From Cocos nucifera (lineage: Eukaryota > Streptophyta > Magnoliopsida > Arecales > Arecaceae), in NCBI GenBank assembly GCA_006176705.1, contig QRFJ01002478.1, positions 1 to 64,000 on the forward strand: a stretch of 64,000 nucleotides of DNA, read 5' to 3'. The notes under the pieces were generated by a model. The model was not told the DNA's origin and made no database searches. It saw only the letters and a program-made list of their open reading frames with translations. Both the position numbers and the translations under genes were made by a program. Shown here in pieces: positions 36,101 to 48,412 of this stretch (position 1 is its first letter; each line of letters begins with the position of its first letter).

Positions 36101-37033
36101 ACAGTCAAATTATGGTTGTCCAAGGAATTCTCCATGAAAGACCTAGGTGAAGCATCCTTTATTCTAGGAATTAAGGTCTATAGGGATAGACCGAATAGGA
36201 TGCTAGGACTTTCACAGAAGATGTACATAGAGAAAGTACTAAAGAGGTTTAGTATGGAAAACTCTAAGAGGGGATTAATACCCTTCAGACATGGTATTCA
36301 TCTTTCCAAGAAGATGTGCCCCAGCACACCTGAGGAAATAGAACGTATGAGCAAGATCCCTTATGCTTCTGCAATAGGGAGCCTCATGTATGCCATGCTA
36401 TGTACACGACCTGATATAGCCCATGCTGTGAGTGTCATAAGCAGATATCAATCCAATCCAGGTGAAGAACACTGGACTTCTGTGAAACATATCCTTAAGT
36501 ACTTGAGAAGAACTAAGGATATGATGTTGGTCTTTGGTAATGGAGAACTCCAAGTTCAATGATACACAGACTCGGATTTCATGTCCAATATAGATGATCG
36601 AAAGTTGACATCTGGGAGTCTGTTTGTGTGCAATGCTGGTGCTGTCAGCTGGAAGAGTTCCAAACAAATGGTGATAGCAGATTCCACCATAGAAGCAGAA
36701 TATATCGCTGCATCAAAGGCTGCGAAGGAAGCATTCTGGTACAAGAAGTTTGCTGCAGAAATTGGAGTAATGCCATCAGATGCCATTCCTCTATACTGCG
36801 ACAACAATGGTGCCATAGCCCTTGCTAAGGAGCCAAGGTCTCATCAGAAATCCAAGCATATTGAGCAGTGATACCACCTCATCTGCGATTACCTCGAGAA
36901 GGGTTACGTCGAGGTCAAGAGAGTCAACTCCATAGATAATGTGGCAGACCTACTTACAAAGCCATTGGGCTAACAGAGGATCGAAGCCCACCTTGAGAAG
37001 ATGGGACTTAGACTTGTAGCCAATTGGTTTTAG
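33102..37033 (+). pseudogene. Element D gag-pol polyprotein, broken
   Basis: Gag starts MSASNPLACILDTHRL at 33102. The capsid frame ends at TGA 33450-33452 (codon 117). Then zinc knuckle CFHCNSDGHWKRNC and protease LDSGSSAHLC in 33662-34090, pre-integrase WHLRLGHI in 34116-34490, integrase core 34528-34956, integrase C-terminus 34913-35251, RT linker 35331-35738, RT with YVDD at 36053-36064 in 35795-36562, RNase H from 36581, terminal TAG 37031-37033. Breaks are mostly single-base insertions relative to A or F, plus a 19-nt RT deletion near 35704 and TGA near 36562. Confidence 0.9.
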
Positions 37034-37036
37034 GAC

Positions 37037-37047
37037 AAGTGGAAGAT
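37037..37047 (+). other. Polypurine tract of element D
   Basis: AAGTGGAAGAT before the 3' LTR; one change from AAGTGGGAG in A and F. Confidence 0.75.
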
Positions 37048-39339
37048 TATTAGATATATGTGCCCTAGAAGCCAGACTTGGCTGATACTTGTAATACACT
37101 TCGAGGGGCAAAATTGTAGTTTTGACTAATATCAATAAAATGGATTATTTTCTATCACATATGTGTATTTAGTGTCTGTGATACATCCTTTGAGTTAATG
37201 GTAATGATAATTCATATTTTCAAGAGTTGAAAATTTAAGACATGAATAATCATTATTAACTCATAAAATGCTCCCGACCATAGGATCATCACGAGGATGG
37301 TGATTGATCTGGAAGATTGGTGTACAATCGCTTTTTTTTAGTAGATGAGTCTTAAGTCTACGGTGTGGAGACATCGGAGCGAGAGTACAGGTACTCGTTA
37401 GAGAATGAGGGCACTGAGCGTGACCATCTCGAGTAGTCATTAGGGAGTCTACCTTCTCGTCAATGACTGACTCGATGCTGCAGTAGTGTGTCTAGTTCTT
37501 TGACCTGAGGTGCATCGGCAGCTCACCTTGAGGCTGTTATAGTTTGACTACACCATTACTCGATCTCCTAGCCATTCGAAATCCTGAGGTGTATGTTGGC
37601 TATAGCATGTTCATTATAGGAACTGGATGGCATCAAGATGGAATCTATCTACCTCGGTGGTAGAGGAGCAGCCCTATGATGATCATGAGAATCAAGTCCA
37701 GAAGTCCATGGCCATGACAGAGTGAAATAATAGAAAGAGTTTCTATTTAGATTTTCACATCGGACTCGAATCGAATGATTACATCATATGATAGAAAATA
37801 GGGTTTGACGAGTTCACCTTAACCCTAATCTGATCGGAGCTCAAGATAGAAGAACTTAATCACACAGGTAGCTGCACTAAGAGGTTTACATTCAGCTCTG
37901 ATGGGTTGCCACCATATAATGCTAGGTGTCACTGGTGGATTTTGGGAGCAATTAGAATGATTTAGATGATTGATCATTCTAGCTGTTCGAATCAGAAGAG
38001 TTCTGATCCATCAAAAGGAGTTTTAATGATGTCAATGATAGAGATCATGACATATCCCATTACCATACAGAACTGAACCTAACTAGGTTACGCAAACAAG
38101 GGATTTGAATTTGGTGATCATCAATTGAACTGATCCAGTTTAATTGATCTGAATGAGATTCAATTAGGTTCAAGAAAATCGTGCTAGCACTCGATTGAAC
38201 CTAACGTTCTTCTTTTGCTATCATAAATTAGTTGGCCTGACTGAGCCAAAGAAGTTTGTGCTCAATCAGAGGCCTTCATATGGTCTGACTAGAGGTTATC
38301 CAAGTCAGAAAAGGTTGTCTTATTTTGTAAGACATTACCTGACATTTTTGGTCACCTACCATTTCTTGTTCTTTGACTTTGGTCAAAAGTCTACCTTTGA
38401 CTGGTCAAATGTTGACCATTGACACTTTGACTTTTGACCATATGTCACGCACCTATTGGAGAGCTGGTGGGGGCCTATCCCCCTGCCAGAACCTGGCAAG
38501 GAAGAAGGTGCACGCCACCCTTGGCTTGTGCCTAAGTTGGAGGTGCCTAGGAGTCCTTGTTGGACAAGGACTCCATCTCCCTTTTGGATTCCAATTAGAG
38601 TTCTCCTAAGAACCAACTTTGACTGGTCTTAGGCACCTTCTAAGGAGGAATCCAGGGGACTCTATTCCCACCAATTATATTTAGATCTGATTTCACAAAA
38701 AGTTGTGATTGGTTGGGAAGAATAGATGTTAGATCATAGACAGTCTATAAATAAGACCCTGCGCCCAACCCAGATAGTGATTGGAAGTGATTGAAAGGAA
38801 TCACAATTCCCATGCCCCAAGGCTACCTCTCCCCTCTTCCTCCACACCAAACCACCTTCTCCCTCTCCTCTCCACGTCCAAAAGGAGTTTTGGATTTTTG
38901 GTTGGTGCGATTTCGATCAAAGAAAGGCGATTGAAAGCTAGAAGGCTGCACTACTGCAAAGGATGACTGCTGATCTTCAAAAGAAGTTTTGAAGATCCTC
39001 CAGATCAGATCCAGATCTGATTTTTGGAGACGTGATAGAGAAGAAGTGGATCTGTAGATCAAGCCCAAGTGGATATCGATAGAGGCCAGGCGCTTGCGTG
39101 GCTAGATCCAGAACCTTCCGCTGCATACAGGATCATCAACGGGTAATTGGATTACCCAAATCAGGTAAATTAAATTTGATTTAATTTATTTTTATTTTAT
39201 TTTATTTATTAAAATAATAAGAATCAGATCTGAAATATCTTAGATCTGATATAGATCAAAGAGAAAAATTTTTGAAATATATCTCTTGATCTGATCAGAT
39301 CTGAACGAACCTGGATTGGAAAATCAGGATTTTCCTTCA
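37048..39339 (+). repeat. Element D 3' LTR
   Basis: 2292 bp. First bases are TATTAGATAT, so the terminal TG has become TA, while the end TTTTCCTTCA is normal. TATA box TATAAATAAG at 38746-38755. Frame 39224-39415 on the minus strand crosses the LTR edge and is not a gene. Confidence 0.93.
38746..38755 (+). promoter_or_regulatory. TATA box in D 3' LTR
   Basis: TATAAATAAG in the same context as the other A and D LTRs. It could drive readout rightward into element C's leader. Confidence 0.6.
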
Positions 39340-39344
39340 ATACT
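39340..39344. repeat. Target site duplication, right of element D
   Basis: ATACT, exact match to 28938-28942. Confidence 0.92.
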
Positions 39345-41094
39345 AGAATCAACATACACTGTACATGAGCCCAACTTTGGTTGGCCCATCCATGTACATC
39401 TAACTGTAGGTTCATAACTAATTATTTCTTCAAATAATTTTCAATAATTAAATTTTGCCCTAGGCCCCGATCAGTTGGCTTTGGCCTTCTCAAAAAAGAA
39501 TCTAGTTATGTCCAACCATTACCATGACCATACTTGGCCCATTCAACTAATGAATGATTAGGCCTAACATTGGTTGGCCCACCTGACCACCATTTAGAAA
39601 GATGTGTCCAAGAGATCATATAATGAATGATAATTCCATAAATCGATAAGCACTAGGCCTTTGGGCCTTCAATGATTATCCAACTGATGGACTCATTATC
39701 ATCCACTTTAATGAGAGGCTATGATCCAATTATCATATAATTATTTTATTTTAGGGACCTAATAATTTTAGAAGATTTAATTTATAGAAGTGAGTAGGTC
39801 AGATTAACTAGCTTGTCATGATCCTCCTACTAACTTCACTAAATCAGCTTAAGGAAGATCATTAATAGGTTGGTCTAGGAGCACCTAAATCAGTCAAATT
39901 GATTTACCTAACTAACATGGGTTAGCTCGAATCGTTAATCGGTCTGATCAATACATAATCTCAGCAAGAGGCCAGGTAAGTTTCATCAGTGGAAGGGTCT
40001 TCCAGGCTTGCCTTTAATACCATCAGAAATGATCAGGTAAGCGAGCTGCCAATTAAAAACCACTATCTGATTTATCTTAGATACTAACTGGTTTAATTAA
40101 TTTCAATTAGATCAACCTAACAGTTTGTGCTAGTCCGCGTAGCCAAGAATCAAGTCCATCTTGAGTCTTGTTAAAGACATGGACTTGACCAACTAAACTA
40201 TTGCAATTGATCTAGAGAATCCTTGACCTAATCTAAGACAACAATTGATTAGATTTAATCAATTTTCTAATTATGTCCATTCTTTAATCTAATCCTAAGT
40301 CTAACCCAATTAATGGACCTAATCCCCACTAACCTATTAACCAAATGTGTTATGATTCATGTCATAGGATCTTCAATTTACAATCCTAGAACCTAATCAA
40401 ACAACTTCTTAATTCTTAATTAAGTTTTCAGCTGAGGGTTGGGGTTTGGCTTTTCAAAAATAGTTTTCATGTTTGTAAAATATTTTTACAATATGGTTCT
40501 ATCAATCAAGTTGCATATTTGATTCATAATCAATATGCAAGTAACATAAATATGAATCTACTTTAGATCTAATCTAAATAGGTTCATGTAATTGAAATAG
40601 TTTCAATAATAATCAATCAAAAATCTTCCTAGATAAAATCTAACATATTTATGAAGATTAAAATTAGATTAAAATATTTTTAATCAGATCATAAAATTTC
40701 TTAGATCTAATTTAAAATTTTATGATCAATAGTTTAGATCAGCACGTACTAGGATAACCTATTCACTATAAGGGGTAAATCTTACAGCAAGATAACCTTA
40801 TGACAGTCCATGCAATCTAAAATATTTTATTTATAGATCTAAAATTATTTTAAATCTGTTAAATTATAAATAAAATTAGATCAAATCTAATAAATTTATG
40901 ATTAGAGTCATATCATCATGAACTAGGATAACCTATTCACTGTAAGGGGTAAACCATACAGCAGGACAACCTTATGGTAGTTCTTGAGATCTAAATTTTT
41001 ATTTTTATATTTTAAATTTAATAATTAGATTATAAATTATATTTAATCTAATAAATAATCTAAACATGCACAAAAATCATGTAATAACATCCTT
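39345..41094 (-). other. Element C leader, distal part
   Basis: Homologous in reverse orientation to the B leader (10015-11770). It carries two copies of the family-2 hairpin module (about 40743-40805 and 40919-40985), each with CTAGGATAACCTATTCACT and a later CAACCTTATG or TAACCTTATG. No coding frame recognised. Confidence 0.8.
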
Positions 41095-41106
41095 GCTCTG
41101 ATACCA
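41095..41106 (-). other. Primer-binding site of element C
   Basis: Minus strand reads TGGTATCAGAGC, exact initiator-Met complement, two bases from the LTR. Confidence 0.9.
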
Positions 41107-41108
41107 AC

Positions 41109-43598
41109 TAAAGGAATCAGATCTAGGATTTTATAGGTAAATCTTGAAAACTTTTTCAAGATCTTACAGTAAAAGACTTAAATAAATTAAATATTTATTT
41201 AAATAAATATGTAAATACCTAGATCTTAAATCTATTACATGATCAAGGCATGATATTAGATCAAAAATTAAAATCAAATAAGAAAGTAAAAGATTGATCA
41301 AATCAACCTAAATTTATACTACATCAAATGTAGGTATGAAGTTAATAGATTAGATCTATTACCTGAGCAAGTTAGATATTCTAACTTACTGATCTGGGCT
41401 TAAGGATGAAGTCTTAAGCCACACACATGTCCGGCCTCTAGGAGTCATCCACACGAGCCTATGATATCTGATCTAAAGTTCGATGCAAGAAATCAGCACA
41501 GCATGCTAGTACTGTGCTGATCCTTCTTCGACGGTCGATCTGATGCTCTCTTCTTTAAAATTTAGACTCTCCAAAATATGAGAAGGAAGATGAGAGTTTA
41601 CTGATGTGAGACTCTCTTAGAAAAAACTCAAAAAAAAGGAGAGATTGAAAATAAAACAACCCTAGAAGAAGACCCTCTTCTTCTTCTCTTTTCTCCCACC
41701 TAGACACCTAGTTTGGTTCGCATGGAACCCCCACATCCAAGGACCCTCTTTCCTTGATTTTTGCACACTTCAAACCTCTCCCAAATTTTTATATTTTATA
41801 AAATAATTAAAATAAAATTCATCTAATAAATAGAGAAAAGAAAGAGTCCAAGTTAGATCACAATCATAAACTAGGAATATTCAAACATGGGAAGTTATTG
41901 GGGCACCCAAGAGTGGGTGCCTCCTCCATAATTATTAGCATGGACTAGCAAGGGAGGTTGCACAAGAAAGGAGATTGTTTTCATGAAATAAGAGAAAAAT
42001 TAATTAAAAGAGGGGGCGACACTCAAGGAAAGGTATTTTGGTCAATAAGGATTCTATCTCATAGAATCCTAAGCAAAACTAACTCCTCTTTTGACTTGGT
42101 CTTCCAACAAATTGCCTTATGAGAAAAGGATGAGAGAAAGAGGGCATGAGAATCCATGGAAGTGAAAAATTTTTACATAAGAAAAAAAATAAAAAGGGCA
42201 TGGGGCGTGACGATTAAGTGGCGCAAGTGATAGGGACTCCTAGTTACACTAGGACTCCTATTTTGACTTGGTCAAACAAGATCTTTTAACCAAATAAAAT
42301 CAAGATTAAACCAATCCAATTAAATAAGATCCTAACCTATTTAAGAGCTTAATTAAATTAGATTAAATTAGATTTAATTTTGATTTATTTTTTAATCAAA
42401 TTAGAAAATTGGATTAATCCGAGTCCTAGTTAGACTAGGACTAGCTCTTCCTTGCACTTGGCTTATCCAATAAACCAATTGGACTTGATCCAATCAAGTC
42501 CAAACTAAATTTAATTAAATCATATTTAATTATACTTAATCTTAGCCTATTGTCTTAATCAAATTAAGTCAATTAGTAATCTAATTGCTAATCGATCATT
42601 CTGCAACACTTGCACTAGGTAAACACTAATCGTATTGATTGTTTAACCCTAGAATGATTCTTAATCATTGATCAACCATCCGATCAGATTGTAAGCTCTA
42701 ATGTGTGTGACATCATGGGTTCGAATCTAAGCCGATAGCATAGAAATAAATTTTTATATCAATTAAAGTGACTATCTAGCAATGATACCCGATGGTCAGA
42801 TAGGTCGAAGGTGTAGAACAGCATCCTTAGAACCCATGCGGATATAGTTTTCATATAATTCATCCCCTTGACCACAATGCTCGTAGGATACCTCAGAGTT
42901 TAACTATCAATTTTGATTAGGTTGTCCATATTGTATTTCAAAATATCAAATCCATCTAATGAATTATCCTGGCCAAGGTTTTGCTATATTGAAATACAGT
43001 GATACATTCTTCTCTAACTCGTGGAGTGGTTAATTCCATCTTGATCATACTCCGACTTTGTAAGTACTTGACTATGCCCAAAAGCCTTTCATTGCTAAAT
43101 TAGAAATTCAATTAGTCCAATTCCAAAGCACAATGAGTTGCTTGAAAGTCATTGAGGTGATCTCAAGTCTAAGGGATACTTACCTATATCCCATCAGAGA
43201 TATTTTCGACACCAGAATGCTCTGGAGTTGGTCACGTTCAATGACGATGTATCCATACATCTCACTTATATGCCATACCAGTATCTCTACACTCCTTGAT
43301 TAAGAGAACAACCAACCTATGTGGCATATAACGACCTATGCTCGATAGACGCTGTTATCTAAATTAACAGCCTATCATTTGATCGTGAATAAATTTAAGG
43401 ACTAATCGATAAATTCTTTCTTTATCGAAACTAAATAGTCCTAAAGACTTTATCACAATAATGAAGTTCATTAGAAGATGTAAATTTATGATGAAAAAGA
43501 TGCCAAAATATTTTTATTAATTAATAAAATAATTATAATTATAAAATAGCTCAATCATCAATAGACTAATGATTGGCTTTGGGACACAATTCCTAACA
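41109..43598 (-). repeat. Element C 5' LTR
   Basis: 2490 bp; plus strand runs TAAAGGAATCAG to TTCCTAACA. The terminal TG is TA here while the 3' LTR has TG. TATA position is mutated. Confidence 0.92.
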
Positions 43599-43603
43599 TA
43601 ATG
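43599..43603. repeat. Target site duplication, right of element C
   Basis: TAATG against CAATG at 13808-13812. The B reading frame resumes directly after it. Confidence 0.8.
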
Positions 43604-43994
43604 ATGTGTAGACATTGGTTAACCCACCCAAAGGGGTTAAACCCATTGGATGTAAATGGATCTTCAAAAGAAAAAGGGGCGTAGACGAAAAGGTGGAGAC
43701 CTATAATGTCTGTCTGATTGCCAAGGGATATTGTCAACATTATAGTATTGACTATGATGAGATGTTCAACCCCATGACAATGCTTAGATCTATTCAGATA
43801 ATGCTTGCAATAGCTGCCCATCTGGATTATGGGATCTGATAGATGGATGTGAAGATAGCTTTTCTGAATGGATAGCTAATCGAAGAGGTATAAATGATAC
43901 AACCTAAAGGATTCACATCCATAGATGAGTCCAAGATGTGCAAACATCAGAGATCCATTTATGGATTGAAGCAAGCATCTTAGAGTTGGAACAT
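43604..43994 (+). pseudogene. Element B RT, first part
   Basis: Continues B after element C: the codons give KPIGCKWIFKRKRG, then YDEMFNPMTMLRSIQIMLAIAA, MDVKIAFLNG and RSIYGLKQAS. Stops replace W in the VWTLV motif, in IWQMD and in QSWN, consistent with TGG/CAG to stop changes. Cut by E after SWN. Confidence 0.88.
43990..43994. repeat. Target site duplication, left of element E
   Basis: AACAT, identical to 51394-51398. Confidence 0.92.
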
Positions 43995-45898
43995 TGATGC
44001 ATGCTAATCTATAGCTATGGCAAGTACATCAGTCGATCAAGTAATAAAGTAAGTGAGTAGAGCACCATCCCTAGAGGATTGAAAAATAAGTACTGAAAAG
44101 CTTTTTCCTATAAATTATTTAGAAGATCGATTTATGAAAATTAAAAAAATAAAGAATAAAATAAAAAAATAATTAAAAATTGTAAGGAAATAGATAGAGG
44201 TAATTATTAGGGTTTTAAACTTAAGAGCAATAGGTTACTAAGGTAATCAGTTCACCAACTCAGTCAATATAATATTCAGTTTATTAGGTTAATTTTATTT
44301 CATGTGATGGTTGAGTCTCCTAGTTTATTCACTATCCTTTGATCCAGGCGTAGCAAAACTATCAATATTTATTAATTATCCTTTGATTCAGGTGTAATTT
44401 AAATAAATATCGATGCATTAAGTTTTGTGAAATCCTCCAACTAAAATATGCTGCATTTAAAGCATACTAAAATTTCCGCATGCATATGAATTCTAATTTG
44501 ATTCATAATACAAGGTATATAATCAAGAAGCAATAATATAGATGTACTTGGTTCGTATCATCGATATTCATCAGATCAATTAGAAGATGTTCAGTAATCT
44601 AAAAGCATTATGATCAGATTTATATACTCCTCATGAATAAAATTTAAAATTAAAAATAAATCATACTGAATATTGCATCAAAAGAGTGGCTACACCTTAG
44701 CCTTAGTAAAAAAAATTTAATTCATGATAACAAATTCAAAAATAGCAAATAAAATAAAAAGCATAAAGAAATTAGATTGTTTATTCGCTAAAATTGATTG
44801 TCCGTTGCTCTTGGTGTGGAGAACTCGATGAAGAAGAAAGTCGCTTTGTGTACCGACCTTCGAAAGAATAAAAGAAGAGGAAAGAAAAATAACAGAATAA
44901 AAACTCTTTCTCTTCTCTCCCTAATCCTCTCTCTCTTTCTCTATTTTCTCTATTTCTCCCTATTTTCTCTTTATTTTCAACTCTCTATTTTTGTTCTCCG
45001 CCTCCTCCTTTTGGCAACAGCAGGCAGCCTCCTTTTTATAGGCTAAGAGATGGATTTTCGAAAGAAATCCTAACCAAATTGGGTTTAAAACTCTTAACAC
45101 AAGTCAAATTAAAACCCAGGATAATTTTGGCCATTAGATCAACATCCAATGGATCAAAAATCACTTAAAATTTCCTTTTAAAAATCCAGTTCAAGTCAAA
45201 ATTAACCTTAGCCATTGGATCTTCTTGATGATTAAATTGGGATCGTCAGATTGCATACAGGAGCCTTCGGATTCCTAGTTAAAATCGATAATGCATCTCC
45301 ACCATTGGATCTCAACCAGAAGCTGCATCCACCATTCATCAGTGCATAGATTTCTACCGTTCAATCAAATCCCAGTGAAAAGCATTTGTTGGATCTGGCA
45401 AAATTCCTAGAATACCCTCTATAGATCGTGCGCGAGCCCGACATTGCGTGGACCATCGCTTTCTTCATCCAATCCAAGTGTGCTCATCCCCATGAAATCT
45501 TCGAAATGTCCTTGCCTTGTTACTGTAGTGGTCCACCATGCACCATGAAAAATCTTGACGTCAACGTGGCGTAAGCGGGGCGTTAGCGGGCGATCGGTCT
45601 GGTTCCAAGTGCGGTCGGGCCGGGCGGTCTGCTGAGCTAATTTTTCTAAGCCAATTTGAATCAGACCGACCGGCATTTAAAAATTATTATTATTATTATT
45701 ATTCCTTTGAAATTTAATTTTGGGCTCATTTGATGTCTGTTTTGCTTGAAATTTATTTCATCTAAACTAGAAAAATAAGATCTTCATATTGATGGCTTTC
45801 TTTCCTACATAGGATTAATAAAAATATCAATTTCTTAAAAATAAATTAATTTATTTTATAATTTAATACTTTTATTAGTATATTTTTATCATTTATCA
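43995..45898 (-). repeat. Element E 3' LTR
   Basis: 1904 bp, plus strand TGATGCATGCTAAT to ATTTATCA. Contains TATA at 45032-45040 (minus TATAAAAAG), a long CT-rich run at about 44905-45000 that would be GA-rich in the RNA, and seven ATT units near 45683-45703. Frames 44798-45046 and 45419-45676 are not recognised as genes. Confidence 0.92.
45032..45040 (-). promoter_or_regulatory. TATA box in E 3' LTR
   Basis: Minus strand TATAAAAAG, conserved at 50524-50532 in the other LTR. Confidence 0.65.
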
Positions 45899-45912
45899 CA
45901 CCCCCCAACTTA
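45899..45912 (-). other. Polypurine tract of element E
   Basis: Minus strand TAAGTTGGGGGGTG right before the 3' LTR. A near copy lies at 46715-46728. Confidence 0.75.
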
Positions 45913-47245
45913 GTCATTGCTAGTCCCTTAGCAATGCTTTATTTAATACCATGTTTCAATAAGATCATCCATCAAAAAGATAAATCTAAAGTTAAAAATC
46001 AAAAAGTTTAGAAAATATCACTAACTAAGCATTGAGCTTTGGAAGCAAATTTTGCAGTCAGTACAATTAAAAATTTTCTTAGAGTACATCAAAGATCTAC
46101 AGCACTTGTGTTCGTGATGACTAACTAAGCATTTCAGTGTTAATTTAAAGGAGAAAAGTATCCTCTCTTATCACCTATTTTGGTTAATTTTCTATACATT
46201 ATCAATTTTATACTCATGAATTAAGGTAGCTTTCACAATGCCTCGTTGTATTTTTTTTTTTTTATGTGTGTGCTAAGCATCCTGGCCTTCCCTCCACCAT
46301 TTTACGTGAATTTTAATACTTGACCTAGGTGCAGAGATCCAATTACTGGGCTTTGGGAAATCCACATATACTCTGTCTTTTGCACTTTATTTTTAGGCAG
46401 GTAGCTCTTTCCTTAAATTCAAGTTTCTTTGATTATAATGTATATTAATTATCAATTTTCAGTGATAATTAAATCCTTAATTGGCTGTATAATCAATACC
46501 TACTTTACCTTATTAGTATGCATGTATAATTAGAAGTGCTAGTAGTCTTTTGATGACCTAAGTAGGCTACTAAAAGTCTGACCAACTAATCTACTTCTTT
46601 AACTCGTTACATTCATTAGCAGATACTTCTATCTTTTATCACTTATCCAATCTATCTTGCTCAAAATTTTCTTCTTGACACATGATTTAAAAAGTTTTTT
46701 TAAATTTTTTTTTCAACCCCCCAACTTATTCTACATTATCTTAAAGGAGAAAAAAAATAAAGGATGCAATAAAGGATAAAAAGAAATACACTTGATTTGG
46801 TTCAGTCTGATTTTTTGAAGCTTTGAAATTTGGCTTGAGATCTCATTGATTTTTATCTGCAAAATTGAAAATACATACCAAAGCAGTAAAAGAGCAATAA
46901 TAAATTACTAAAAAATAAAAGAAAAAAAATGATCAAAACTAAAAAGAAAAGAAATAATCTATCTAGTAGTTCTGATTTATAGTCTTCAGCTTGACTTTCT
47001 TTGAGTTCTGAGTTGAATCAATCCGGTGCCACTTCAATTGGAATACTTTCATATTTGGTCGAGCCCTCTTTCTATTAGACATTGCTAGCTTTCATAGTCT
47101 CAAACCTATTTTTTATAGAATTCTCATATTCTGAATTGTCAATAATATCAATTAGAAAATAAATTTGATTATCATCAGGATATTTAATATCTTTGAAAAC
47201 ATTAAAAGTAACTTATTCATCTTGAATTTTAAGAATTAATTTTTC
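45913..47245 (-). other. Element E region between protease and 3' LTR, non-coding
   Basis: AT-rich, no recognisable domain. Peptide traces after protease fade by about 46950. Holds a second polypurine-like run (minus TAAGTTGGGGGGTTG) at 46714-46728. Nothing resembling RT or integrase seen on either strand. Confidence 0.7.
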
Positions 47246-47707
47246 TTATTGAACATCTATTAAAGCTCCTTCAGTAGCTAAAAAGGGTCTTCCTAAGATA
47301 AGGGGTACATCATAATCTTCTTTCATATTAAGAACAATAAAATCAATAGGAAAAATAAACTTGTTTACCTTTACCAAGACATCCTCCACTATACCTCTTG
47401 AATATTTGATGGATCTGTTGGCTAATTGAAGAGTAATAGTAGTAGGCTTTGGTTCTCCTAGGCCAAGCTTACTGAAAATAGAAAAAGGCATGAGATTAAT
47501 ACTTGCTCTTAAATCACATAAAACTTTATCAAAACTATAATCACCAATAATGTAAAGGATAGTAAAACTCCCTAGATTTTTTAGCTTTTGTGGTAATTTA
47601 TTTTGAAGTATTGCTGACCATTCTTCATTCAAATTTATTCTTTCATGCTCCTTCAACTTTTTCTTATTTGTTAGAATTTCTTTGAGAAACATGGCATACC
47701 TGAGCAT
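47246..47707 (-). pseudogene. Element E retropepsin (gypsy-type aspartic protease)
   Basis: An open 153-residue stretch containing LNEEWSAILQNKLPQKLKNLGSFTI, then CDLRASINLMPFSIFSKLGLGE, TTITLQLANRSIKYSRGIVEDVLVK and VPLILGRPFLAT. These are hallmarks of the protease in plant Tat/Athila-type gypsy polyproteins. The active-site triad normally D-L-G-A-S is D-L-R-A-S, so the enzyme is probably dead. A stop follows DVQ. The frame is open upstream to about 47720 and connected to gag only through a decayed linker. Confidence 0.85.
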
Positions 47708-48412
47708 TTGAGTGATAGCATCTACAAAGAAAATATTAATATGTAAATTCTTTAAAATTTTGAAAAAAATAGAAAATTTCTTATCTAGATGCTGTACTTA
47801 TCTCTCTGAGAACAGTAGTGGCAGCACGTAGGGCTTCACATTTGGAGCGGCAAACTATATACCTGGAGACCATCCATCTGTTGATTATTTTGATGACTGA
47901 TGAATTTTAGTTGATGATTCCTTATTTGTAGTTGGCTCTTTACTCTCTTTCTTCTGATTTGGCTTCTCTAACTTTTTACCACTTCTTAGGATGATAGCAT
48001 TGACTTGCTCCCTTGGATTGGTCTCCATGTTGCTAGGCAAGGATCTCTAAGGTCTCTCGGAGATTATCTTAGCCATTTGGCCTATTTACATCTCCAAGTT
48101 TCGAATTGCTACTGTTTGGTCTTGCCTAAGCTTGGCTTCCAAATTTTTTATAGTTGCTTCTTGGTTTTGCATGAATTTGACCATCAGCTCCTCCATGTTG
48201 GACTTCTTTTCAGGTACTTGGAACCCTGGGGGTGGCTGTTGTGCTGCATTTTGATTGCTCCATGAGAAATTTGGATGCTGCCTCCACCCTTGATTGTATC
48301 TGTTGGAGTAGGGATTGTTTTATTGTGGCCTAAAAAAATTATCAATATAATTAGCTATATCGGTTGCTTTAGCAAATGGATTACCTATCTGGCAGTTGCT
48401 TGTATCATGTTC
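47708..48412 (-). pseudogene. Element E gag-protease linker, decayed
   Basis: Low-complexity linker region between gag and protease on the minus strand, with no domain that I recognise. Plus-strand frame 48005-48265 is antisense and unsupported. Confidence 0.5.

Larger units (their letters stand above)
28943..39339 (+). mobile_element. Element D: complete-length Ty1/copia family-1 element inside C
   Basis: 10,397 bp with LTRs 28943-31232 and 37048-39339, primer-binding site, leader, gag-pol and polypurine tract, bounded by ATACT duplications. It is inserted in C's leader in opposite orientation. The two LTRs differ noticeably (about 11 differences in the first 125 bases by eye, fewer later). 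Gag-pol is broken, so it is not autonomous as written. Confidence 0.93.
28792..41362 (-). other. Predicted leader intron of element C (interrupted by D)
   Basis: Minus-strand donor TTGCTCAG followed by GTAATAG, GT at 41362-41361 in the 5' LTR. Acceptor GTGCAG ends at 28792, two bases before the gag ATG, preceded by a pyrimidine-rich run and CTAAT at 28821-28817 (25 bases upstream). Without D the intron would be about 2.17 kb. This is the strongest 3' splice-site match of the set. Confidence 0.5.
13813..43598 (-). mobile_element. Element C: Ty1/copia family-2 element inserted in B and hosting D
   Basis: LTRs of 2493 bp (13813-16305) and 2490 bp (41109-43598) bound it, with 5-bp target duplications. 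Its minus-strand polyprotein runs from 20239 to 16319. D is inserted in its leader. The span given is inflated by a probable 8550-base assembly repeat; without that and without D the element would be about 10.8 kb. Family 2 differs from family 1 in LTR sequence but shares domain order and primer site. Confidence 0.9.

Noticed and set aside
44798..45046. Plus-strand frame with a long Leu/Ser/Phe run
   Set aside because: Produced by the CT-rich run of the E LTR, antisense to the element. The copy at 50293-50475 is shorter and diverged.
45683..45703. ATT microsatellite as a notable feature
   Set aside because: Seven units in both E LTRs; a simple short repeat inherited with the LTR.
48005..48265. 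Plus-strand 86-residue frame in element E
   Set aside because: Antisense to the gag-protease linker; no recognised domain.
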